12,069 nucleotides of DNA, from positions 1 through 12,069 of the forward strand of contig JBMNOU010000052.1 of NCBI GenBank assembly GCA_050943215.1. The letters are read 5' to 3'. Both the position numbers and the translations under genes were made by a program. A model generated the notes under the pieces. The model was not told where the DNA came from and did no database searches. It saw only the letters and a program-made list of their open reading frames with translations. Shown one piece after another: positions 6,413-12,069 of the stretch (its first letter is position 1; each line of letters opens with the position of its first letter). The DNA is from JBMNOU01 sp050943215. GTDB lineage: Bacteria; Bacillota; Clostridia; Christensenellales; SZUA-584.

Positions 6413-7201
6413 ATGTCAGTCATTTCAATGAAACAGCTTTTAGAAGCGGGTGTTCATTTTGGGCATCAAACAAGACGCTGGAACCCCAAGATGAAAAAGT
6501 ATATCTTTACCGAACGCAACGGTATCTACATTATTGACCTTCAAAAGACGGTCAAGATGGTCGAACAGGCGTATTTTTTTGTGCGCGACGCTGTGATGGA
6601 AGGAAAGAGCGTCCTTTTTGTGGGTACCAAGAAACAGGCGCAGGAGTCTATTGAACAGGAAGCCAAGCGCTGCGGCATGTTTTACGTTAGCCAAAGATGG
6701 CTGGGCGGCATGCTTACAAATTTTAAAACGATCAGAAGCCGTGTCAGAAGGCTCGAAAAGATTGAAAAGATGGAAGAGAGCGGAGAGTTTGCGCTGCTTC
6801 CCAAAAAAGAGGTCATTAAGCTGCGCCACGAGCATGAGAAGCTGAGCAAGAACTTAGGCGGAATCAGAGAGATGAAAGAGCTGCCGGGCGTGCTGTTTGT
6901 TGTGGATCCTAGGAAAGAGCATATCGCGATTCTCGAGGCGCGTTCTCTTGGAATACCGATCGTGGGTATTGTAGATACGAACTGTGATCCGGACGAAGTA
7001 GATTGCGTGATCCCGGGCAATGACGACGCGATCCGCGCTGTCAAGCTGCTTGCGTCCAAAATGGCCGATGCGTGCCTTGAGGCAAGGCAGGGTGAACAGA
7101 TGGTGGATCCTTCCGCATCTGAACCCGCCGAAGATGTCGGCTACGAAGAGGATCTTGCAGGGTCTTTGGATGATGATAGTGTTAAGGAAGAGGCGGAATA
7201 G
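6413..7201 (+). CDS. rpsB: 30S ribosomal protein S2
   Basis: S2 binds the 30S subunit between head and body and is needed for recruitment of S1-like functions and initiation. The 262-residue product begins SVISMKQLLEAGVHFGHQTR and RWNPKMKKYIFTERNGIYII, and carries VLFVGTKKQAQ, QRWLGGMLTNFKTI, and the late signature PGVLFVVDPRKEHIAILEA followed by PIVGIVDTNCDPD, all diagnostic of the family. The last 30 residues form an acidic tail (GYEEDLAGSLDDDSVKEEAE), a variable extension seen in many S2 proteins. AGGAGG lies four bases before the ATG. tsf follows after 29 bases, the classical rpsB-tsf pair. Expression is probably controlled through the structured leader described separately. Confidence 0.98.
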   Translation: MSVISMKQLLEAGVHFGHQTRRWNPKMKKYIFTERNGIYIIDLQKTVKMVEQAYFFVRDAVMEGKSVLFVGTKKQAQESIEQEAKRCGMFYVSQRWLGGMLTNFKTIRSRVRRLEKIEKMEESGEFALLPKKEVIKLRHEHEKLSKNLGGIREMKELPGVLFVVDPRKEHIAILEARSLGIPIVGIVDTNCDPDEVDCVIPGNDDAIRAVKLLASKMADACLEARQGEQMVDPSASEPAEDVGYEEDLAGSLDDDSVKEEAE

Positions 7202-7230
7202 GCATTTCGCATAAAGGAGAGAATGGATAT

Positions 7231-7878
7231 ATGGTTAAAGCAAGTGATGTAAAAGCGTTAAGGGAAAAGACGGGTGCCGGCATGATGGACTGCAAGAACG
7301 CACTCGTTGAGACGAATGGCGATGTGGAAGAAGCCATTAAGGTACTCCGTGAAAAAGGGCTTGCGTCCGTCGCTAAGAAAGCCGGCAGGATTGCTGCGGA
7401 AGGCGTTGTGGACAGCTATATACACATGGGCGGAAGAATAGGCGTGCTTCTCGAAGTCAATTGTGAGACGGATTTTGTCGCAAAGATACCCGCATTCAAG
7501 ACGTTCGTAAAGGATATCGCGATGCAAATTGCGGCAGCGAACCCTTTGTATGTTGATATAAGCGAAGTTCCTGAGGCAGAGATCAACAAAGAAAAAGAAA
7601 TTCTGCGGGTACAGGCACTCAATGAAGGCAAGCCCGAAAAGATTGTCGAAAAAATGGTGGAAGGCCGTATACAGAAGTATTACAAAGAAGTCTGTCTTTT
7701 AGAGCAGCCTTTTATCAAAGATCAGGACAAAGCGATCAAGGACGTTGTCAACGAAAAGATTGCCGAGATCGGCGAGAAGATATCAATCAGACGGTTTGTC
7801 CGCTATGAGATGGGCGAGGGCCTTGAAAAGAGGCAGGACGATTTTGCCCAAGAGGTAATGAGGCAGACGTCCAAATAA
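7231..7878 (+). CDS. tsf: Elongation factor Ts
   Basis: EF-Ts is the guanine nucleotide exchange factor that releases GDP from EF-Tu. The 215-residue product opens with a UBA-like N-terminal domain (VKALREKTGAGMMDCKNAL, about residues 8-26; DVEEAIKVLREKGLASVAKK, 31-50) and has the core signature NCETDFVAK at 77-85, whose TDFV contacts EF-Tu. It is shorter than the E. coli protein (about 283) and resembles compact forms in which the second core subdomain and coiled coil are reduced. The ending (ISIRRFVRYEMGEGLEKRQDDFAQEV) is intact, so it is not truncated. AAAGGAGAG (7213-7221) precedes the ATG. A strong terminator follows 9 bases after the stop, making rpsB-tsf a bicistronic unit. Confidence 0.97.
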   Translation: MVKASDVKALREKTGAGMMDCKNALVETNGDVEEAIKVLREKGLASVAKKAGRIAAEGVVDSYIHMGGRIGVLLEVNCETDFVAKIPAFKTFVKDIAMQIAAANPLYVDISEVPEAEINKEKEILRVQALNEGKPEKIVEKMVEGRIQKYYKEVCLLEQPFIKDQDKAIKDVVNEKIAEIGEKISIRRFVRYEMGEGLEKRQDDFAQEVMRQTSK

Positions 7879-7887
7879 GCAGAGCTT

Positions 7888-7921
7888 AAGGGAGAGTCGC
7901 TTCATGCGCTCTCCCTTTTTT
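7888..7921 (+). terminator. Intrinsic terminator after tsf
   Basis: AAGGGAGAG-T-CGC (7888-7900) pairs with GCG-CTCTCCC-TT (7906-7917) around the loop TTCAT, with one bulged T at 7897. The stem has about 12 pairs and is followed by a run of six T (7916-7921). This is a textbook rho-independent terminator separating rpsB-tsf from the pyrH unit. Confidence 0.93.
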
Positions 7922-7967
7922 AAGGCCTAAGTAGGGGTTTTGAAGTGAATTAATAAGGAGAGGGTCT

Positions 7968-8678
7968 ATGCCGAAATACAATCGTGTGATTCTAAAGATC
8001 AGCGGGGAAGCCCTTGCGGGCAGCACAAAAACCGGGCTCGATTTTGATATGATCGGTTCGGTTGCGGATCAGGTGATCGAGGTCGTAAATATGGGTGTAG
8101 AGATGGGAATCATTGTGGGCGGCGGTAACATCTGGCGGGGCCGCAGCGGCATCGGCATGGATAGGACAACAGCCGACCATATGGGCATGCTGGCAACCGT
8201 GATCAACGCGCTCGCGATGCAAGATGCGCTCGAGAGCAAGGGAATGCAGACAAGGGTACAGACAGCGATTGAGATGCGCCAGATTGCCGAACCGTATATT
8301 CGTCGCCGGGCAATGCGACACCTTGAAAAAGGACGTGTGGTTATCTTCGCATGCGGTACGGGTAATCCATATTTTTCGACGGATACGGCGGCGGCTTTGC
8401 GGGCGGCGGAGATCGAGGCAGAGATGATATTGCTTGCGAAAAATGTAGACGGCGTTTACGACAGCGATCCGAAGGTTAACAAAGATGCGAGGAAATACGA
8501 ATTCATCAGCTTTATTGATGTCATCAACCAGGGACTTAATGTCATGGACACGACGGCCGTATCGCTATGCATGGACAACAACATACCGATCGTTTGCTTT
8601 GGCCTCGGTATGAAAGACGGTATAAAAAGGGTTATCATGGGCGAAAGCATAGGCACGCGAATCAATTCCAGGCCTTAA
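7968..8678 (+). CDS. pyrH: UMP kinase (uridylate kinase)
   Basis: PyrH phosphorylates UMP to UDP using ATP in pyrimidine nucleotide synthesis; the bacterial enzyme is a hexamer of the amino-acid-kinase fold, unlike eukaryotic UMP/CMP kinases. The 236-residue product has VILKISGEAL (7-16, phosphate-binding loop), GGGNIWRG (51-58), DHMGMLATVINALAMQDALE (70-89), GTGNPYFSTDTAA (130-142), which contacts UMP, and AKNVDGVYDSDP (157-168) for ATP. Length and order match the family. An AAGGAGAGGG ribosome binding site lies just upstream of the ATG. Only about 46 bases separate the gene from the tsf terminator, and I see no good promoter there. frr follows after 25 bases, the usual pyrH-frr arrangement. 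Confidence 0.97.
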   Translation: MPKYNRVILKISGEALAGSTKTGLDFDMIGSVADQVIEVVNMGVEMGIIVGGGNIWRGRSGIGMDRTTADHMGMLATVINALAMQDALESKGMQTRVQTAIEMRQIAEPYIRRRAMRHLEKGRVVIFACGTGNPYFSTDTAAALRAAEIEAEMILLAKNVDGVYDSDPKVNKDARKYEFISFIDVINQGLNVMDTTAVSLCMDNNIPIVCFGLGMKDGIKRVIMGESIGTRINSRP

Positions 8679-8703
8679 TTTTATTAAAGAGGAGGGTGCT
8701 GAC

Positions 8704-9267
8704 ATGTATGTCAAACACGAAGCGCTTGAAACGGCAAAAGCAAAGATGGAAAAAACGATATCTATATTGAAGAAAGATCTGTCGCGTATCCGCGCAGGCC
8801 GGGCAAATCCGCACCTGCTGGACGGTATAATGGTAGATTATTACGGGACGCCCACGCCACTAAACCAGGTGGGTAACGTATCTGCGCCCGAGCCGCGTAT
8901 GATAGTTATTTCTGTATGGGATAACAAGATCTTACCGGATGTGGAAAAGGCGGTTTTAAAATCTGATCTTGGAATCAATCCTACGAACGATGGCAAGGTG
9001 ATCAGGCTTGTTTTGCCTGAGCTTACCGAAGAGAGAAGAAAAGAGATTGCAAAGACGGTCAAGAAAAAGGGCGAGGAATCTAAAGTGGCCATAAGAGTTG
9101 TACGTCGCGATGCCAACGACTCATTTAAAAAAAGCAAGAAAGCAAGCGAGATCACCGAAGATGATTGCATCGGCCTTGAAAAGGATATACAGGAGATGAC
9201 CGACGACTTTATCAAGATGATAGACGATATATTAAAGGAAAAAGAAGAGGAAATAATGGCCGTATGA
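8704..9267 (+). CDS. frr: Ribosome recycling factor
   Basis: RRF, with EF-G, splits post-termination ribosomes into subunits. The 187-residue product has the two-domain layout. Domain I forms a three-helix bundle from the N-terminal helix with RIRAGRANPHLLDGI (28-42) and the C-terminal helices; domain II covers VDYYGTPTPLNQVGNVS (44-60). Other signatures are GINPTNDGKVIRLVLPELTEERRKE (90-114) and the VVRRDAND block (132-139). Length equals the usual 185. GGAGGG (8691-8696) is seven bases before the ATG. Its stop codon overlaps the start of the following small ORF as ATGA (9264-9267), so translation of the two is probably coupled. Confidence 0.97.
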   Translation: MYVKHEALETAKAKMEKTISILKKDLSRIRAGRANPHLLDGIMVDYYGTPTPLNQVGNVSAPEPRMIVISVWDNKILPDVEKAVLKSDLGINPTNDGKVIRLVLPELTEERRKEIAKTVKKKGEESKVAIRVVRRDANDSFKKSKKASEITEDDCIGLEKDIQEMTDDFIKMIDDILKEKEEEIMAV

Positions 9268-9473
9268 CACCCTGCGTGATTGGGTATGAAGAGGACGAAG
9301 CTGTAAAGCGTCTTGAGGCGATGGGGTTTAAAGTCGGCCGGGTTACCTACCTCTCGCGCCGCGGCGTCGAGGGGGCGGATTCGGCACGGGTTATACGCCA
9401 GCGCACAATTGGCAATAATATCATAGAAATAACCGTATCTCATTTTAAGACGCGGATTAAGGATGACACCTAA
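9264..9473 (+). CDS. Small PASTA-like single-domain protein
   Basis: A 69-residue ORF begins at the ATGA overlap with frr and ends 32 bases before uppS. The sequence resembles one PASTA repeat: GYEEDEAVKRLEAMGFKVGRV (7-27) fits the helix with its GL/GF turn, and ARVIRQRTIGNNIIEITVSH (41-60) fits the V-I-x-Q-x-P-x-x-G...I-x-L-x-V-S strand ending. PASTA domains usually occur in tandem in extracellular parts of penicillin-binding proteins and Ser/Thr kinases, where they sense muropeptides. Here there is no signal peptide, membrane segment or partner domain, so the protein is predicted to be cytosolic. A clear separate ribosome binding site is not needed if it is read by translational coupling (GAGGAA lies at 9246-9251). 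Function is unknown; the PASTA resemblance is pattern-based. Confidence 0.72.
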   Translation: MTPCVIGYEEDEAVKRLEAMGFKVGRVTYLSRRGVEGADSARVIRQRTIGNNIIEITVSHFKTRIKDDT

Positions 9474-9505
9474 TAGCCTGGGCTGAATGAAGTGAGGAGT
9501 GTTTA

Positions 9506-10255
9506 TTGAGTGTAATAACGGATATTTTTTTCGGGAAACGCAGGGAATTGGCGGCGGGGGCCGGTTATGATAGGCTGCCCGTTCATGTTGCCATCATTAT
9601 GGACGGCAACGGCCGATGGGCGAAAAAGAGAGGCCTTCCAAGGGCAGCGGGCCATAGGGCGGGAGTCGAACGCGTACGGACGATTATTCGCATGAGTTCG
9701 GATATAGGCATTAGGCACCTTACGCTGTTTGCGCTTTCCACCGAGAACTGGAAACGCCCGAAAGAGGAAATCAGCATACTGATGAAGCTTCTGCTCGAAT
9801 ATTTAAAAAAGGAACTCGCCGAGCTCCACGAAAAAAACGTATGCATCAAAACGCTGGGAGATTTATCAAGGCTTCCCGCTGAGGTGTTTGATGAAATCGA
9901 ACGCGCGAAACAGACGACAAAAGACAATACGGGGCTTACCGTCAACATGGCAGTTAACTACGGAGGCCGGCAGGAGATTGTTGCCGCTGTAAAGAAAGCC
10001 GTGCTGGAAGGCAAAGACCCAAAGGACATCGACGATGAATATATATCGTCGTTATTATTCACGGCGGGGCAGCCCGACCCAGACTTGGTGATACGCACAA
10101 GCGGAGAGACGCGGATTAGTAACTTTCTGCTGTACCAGATGGCGTATGCCGAGCTTTATTTTACCGGCACGCTTTGGCCGGATTTTGACGAGGCGGAATA
10201 TTCAAAAGCGCTGAAGGTTTTTGCCGAGAGAGACCGCCGCTTTGGTGGCATATAA
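9506..10255 (+). CDS. uppS: Isoprenyl transferase (undecaprenyl diphosphate synthase)
   Basis: The cis-prenyltransferase UppS extends farnesyl diphosphate with eight isopentenyl units to C55 undecaprenyl diphosphate, the lipid carrier for peptidoglycan and other wall polymers. The 249-residue product has HVAIIMDGNGRWAKKRGLPR (27-46) with the catalytic Asp33, followed by AGHRAG, LTLFALSTENWKRP, and the C-terminal block DPDLVIRTSGETRISNFLLY with AYAELYFTGTLWPDF and the ending ERDRRFGGI. All are canonical, so the gene appears intact. It starts at TTG (9506-9508): GAGGAG (9494-9499) is six bases upstream and the N-terminus MSVITDIFFGKRRE is plausible. The cdsA gene follows after 16 bases. Product chain length cannot be read exactly from sequence. 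Confidence 0.96.
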   Translation: MSVITDIFFGKRRELAAGAGYDRLPVHVAIIMDGNGRWAKKRGLPRAAGHRAGVERVRTIIRMSSDIGIRHLTLFALSTENWKRPKEEISILMKLLLEYLKKELAELHEKNVCIKTLGDLSRLPAEVFDEIERAKQTTKDNTGLTVNMAVNYGGRQEIVAAVKKAVLEGKDPKDIDDEYISSLLFTAGQPDPDLVIRTSGETRISNFLLYQMAYAELYFTGTLWPDFDEAEYSKALKVFAERDRRFGGI

Positions 10256-10271
10256 TTTTGGGAGGCATCGG

Positions 10272-11075
10272 TTGGTTAAAAGGATAATAGCCGCTATACC
10301 TGCGCTGGCGCTGCTCGTTTTGGTCGTCTATTTCCACGGGCTGTACGCGAAAATCGTGGTGGCCGCTGCAGGGCTGATATGCATGCACGAGATGATGAAC
10401 GTTGTCGCTAAAGACGATGCGCGTCCAATTCGAGCTGTTGGGTATTTGTTTGCAGCTTTAGCGTATCCTGCTTATGAGTTTTGGGCATTTACGGGTATAA
10501 TGGCGCTATATGCGCTATGCATGATGGCAGTGTTCATCGTGCTTATAATAACGGACAAAGACTTAAAAGCTGCGTTTATGACGGTGTTTGTTCTGTTATA
10601 TCCGGGGTTGTTTTTGGTTTTTCTGATTGCGGTGGTTTGCGTGCCTGTAGCTCAAACGGCACGGTTTTTGATGATTATCGCATTTGGTGCGGCGGCGGTA
10701 ACTGATACGTTTGCTTACTTTAGCGGCAGGCTTTTCGGGAAGCGCAAACTCGCAGAGCGGATCAGCCCGAAAAAGACAGTGGGCGGCGCTGTAGGCGGCA
10801 CTGTTTTTGGGACATGTGCGGTCTATCTATTAGGTCTTTTCGTGCAGGGAGCGTTTGGTGTTGGGATCAGCCCATACTGGTATTTCCTGCTGGGGCTTAC
10901 CTTATCGGTGTTGACGCAGTTTGGCGACCTTTCCGCTTCGATCATAAAAAGAAAGTTTGGTGTCAAGGATTATGGCAAAATAATGGGAGAACATGGCGGC
11001 GCGATGGACAGGCTCGACAGCGTATTGTTCATCTGCCCGGCTGTATTTGCTTTTTACTGCATAATCGCACCTTAA
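10272..11075 (+). CDS. cdsA: Phosphatidate cytidylyltransferase (CDP-diglyceride synthase)
   Basis: CdsA joins phosphatidic acid and CTP to make CDP-diacylglycerol, the precursor of phosphatidylglycerol and cardiolipin, at the cytoplasmic membrane. The 267-residue product has multiple hydrophobic segments (about 4-20, 25-41, 56-93, 102-127, 131-147, 173-198, 202-216, 250-264). Family motifs are DTFAYFSGRLFGKRKLAERI (145-164) with SPKKTVGG (165-172), and IIKRKFGVKDYG (224-235) with HGGAMDRLDS (241-250). The usual PGHGG reads GEHGG here. The start is TTG at 10272, because GGGAGG (10260-10265) is six bases upstream and this gives the hydrophobic N-terminus MVKRIIAAIPALALL. An ATG at 10221 in frame would overlap uppS and is less likely. 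It lies between uppS and dxr in the usual order. Confidence 0.95.
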   Translation: MVKRIIAAIPALALLVLVVYFHGLYAKIVVAAAGLICMHEMMNVVAKDDARPIRAVGYLFAALAYPAYEFWAFTGIMALYALCMMAVFIVLIITDKDLKAAFMTVFVLLYPGLFLVFLIAVVCVPVAQTARFLMIIAFGAAAVTDTFAYFSGRLFGKRKLAERISPKKTVGGAVGGTVFGTCAVYLLGLFVQGAFGVGISPYWYFLLGLTLSVLTQFGDLSASIIKRKFGVKDYGKIMGEHGGAMDRLDSVLFICPAVFAFYCIIAP

Positions 11076-11087
11076 AAGGACATAGAA

Positions 11088-12069
11088 ATGAAAAAAATTG
11101 CAATTCTGGGTGCCACCGGTTCTATCGGCCGTCAGGCGCTTGACATAATAGACAAACATCCCAAACGCTTTAAGGTGACAGCGCTGACTGCGCACAGAAG
11201 CAGCGAGACGCTGCTTAAGCTTGCAAAAAAGTTCGGCGCGGAGTATATAGGCGTGACTGGTAGCAACGGCGACTCCGAATTTGAAAAATCGGTGCCTAAT
11301 CATATTAAAGTCGGGTTTGGTATTCAGGGACTGCTGGAATCGTGCGGCGCGGGGAATCCCGATATTGTGCTGATTGCAGTAGTGGGCATTGCGGGGCTTC
11401 CGCCTCTGATCGAATGCCTCGACAAAGGCATCGATGTTGCTCTCGCCAACAAGGAAGCGCTTGTTTGCGGCGGCCATATCATTAAGCAAAAACAAAAAAA
11501 GTCAAAGTCCGAGATATTCCCTGTGGACAGCGAGCTCTGCGCGATATATCAGTGCCTTGGCGGCGTGCGCACCACTGGTCTGCGTCGCGTGATACTTACT
11601 GCTTCGGGCGGCCCGTTTTTAAACTGGAGCAAGCAAGAGATTGAAAACGCGACGGTAGAGCAAGCCCTTCGGCATCCAAACTGGCGCATGGGCAAAAAGA
11701 TCACAGTCGACTGCGCAACGTATATGAACAAAGGGCTTGAGATCATTGAAACAAAATGGCTTTTTGATGTGACGCCTGATATGATTGATGTGGTTGTGCA
11801 CAGGCAGAGTATTATCCATTCTATGATAGAATATAAAGACGGCGCGGTGATCGCGCAGATGGGGCCGACGGATATGCGCCAGCCGATACAGTATGCGTTT
11901 GATCATTCTGAAAGGCTTAATAGCGTTGTTGGGCATCTCGATTTTGCGGCGCTTAAATCGCTGACGTTTGAAGAGCCTGATCTTCGTAAATTTCCCTGCC
12001 TTAAGCACGCTATGGATGCCATCCGGGAAGGCGGCGCAATGCCGCTTATCATGAACGCCGCCAACGAGG
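11088..12069 (+). CDS. dxr: 1-deoxy-D-xylulose 5-phosphate reductoisomerase (partial, 3' end missing)
   Basis: Dxr converts DXP to MEP with NADPH and a divalent metal, the committed step of the MEP isoprenoid pathway, and is the target of fosmidomycin. About 327 of roughly 380-400 residues are present; the gene runs off the window. The NADPH motif GATGSIG is at 8-14 and ANKEALV at 120-126. The metal and substrate region has PVDSE (145-149; D147 and E149 are metal ligands), TASGGPF (171-177), HPNW (196-199), and MNKGLE (213-218; E218 is the third acidic ligand). Several normally conserved positions differ: the His after DSE is Leu150, the Ser of the usual VDSAT is Cys209, and the Pro of HPQS is Arg239. 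AAAAGGA (11074-11080) precedes the ATG, 12 bases after cdsA. The position behind uppS and cdsA supports a genuine dxr. Confidence 0.95.
   Translation, partial: MKKIAILGATGSIGRQALDIIDKHPKRFKVTALTAHRSSETLLKLAKKFGAEYIGVTGSNGDSEFEKSVPNHIKVGFGIQGLLESCGAGNPDIVLIAVVGIAGLPPLIECLDKGIDVALANKEALVCGGHIIKQKQKKSKSEIFPVDSELCAIYQCLGGVRTTGLRRVILTASGGPFLNWSKQEIENATVEQALRHPNWRMGKKITVDCATYMNKGLEIIETKWLFDVTPDMIDVVVHRQSIIHSMIEYKDGAVIAQMGPTDMRQPIQYAFDHSERLNSVVGHLDFAALKSLTFEEPDLRKFPCLKHAMDAIREGGAMPLIMNAANE

Noticed and set aside
8841..9443. 200-codon minus-strand ORF opposite frr and the PASTA-like gene
   Set aside because: It is a shadow of well-conserved frr, with low-complexity serine and phenylalanine-rich translation. 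No RBS or family resemblance was found.
10221..10271. ATG start of cdsA within the uppS gene
   Set aside because: It would overlap uppS by 35 bases, adds a non-hydrophobic N-terminus, and has no suitable Shine-Dalgarno box. The TTG at 10272 has one at ideal spacing.
10902..11495. 197-codon minus-strand ORF opposite cdsA and dxr
   Set aside because: Shadow of two well-conserved genes with no convincing start signal or family likeness.

Overview
The window reads as a piece of a Gram-positive, Clostridia-like Bacillota chromosome of medium GC content. The reasons are strong GGAGG-type ribosome binding sites on nearly every gene, sigma-A promoters often carrying a TG-extended -10 box, several TTG starts, and the order rpsB-tsf-pyrH-frr-uppS-cdsA-dxr typical of this phylum. 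All supported genes lie on the + strand. No tRNA, rRNA, CRISPR array or intact insertion sequence was seen.

Region 1 (1-3389) is accessory and envelope related. It holds the tail of an unknown gene, a small DUF5665-type one-helix membrane protein, then a GT4 glycosyltransferase with a UDP-galactopyranose mutase directly behind it. The pair suggests synthesis of a glycolipid or glycan, possibly one containing galactofuranose. A gene-free block of about 430 bases follows; its content I cannot identify.

Region 2 (3390-6221) has two transcription units with their own promoters. The first encodes a polytopic membrane protein of the UPF0104 / LPG-synthase TM family. The second is a two-gene phosphate module: a PiT permease and a DUF47 (PhoU-like) partner.

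Region 3 (6222-12069) is the conserved core cluster. A strong promoter and a structured leader precede rpsB (S2) and tsf (EF-Ts), which end at a clear intrinsic terminator. Then come pyrH (UMP kinase), frr (ribosome recycling factor), a 69-codon PASTA-like ORF coupled to frr by an ATGA overlap, uppS (undecaprenyl diphosphate synthase), cdsA (CDP-diglyceride synthase) and the first ~327 codons of dxr (MEP pathway), which runs off the window. The cluster links translation, nucleotide supply, and isoprenoid and phospholipid precursors for envelope growth.

Most of the window is ordinary. The points worth a second look are the PASTA-like mini-ORF, unusual active-site substitutions in Dxr, the rpsB leader fold, the GT4/UGM pair, the terminator before pyrH without a visible promoter, and the gene-free block at 2961-3389.
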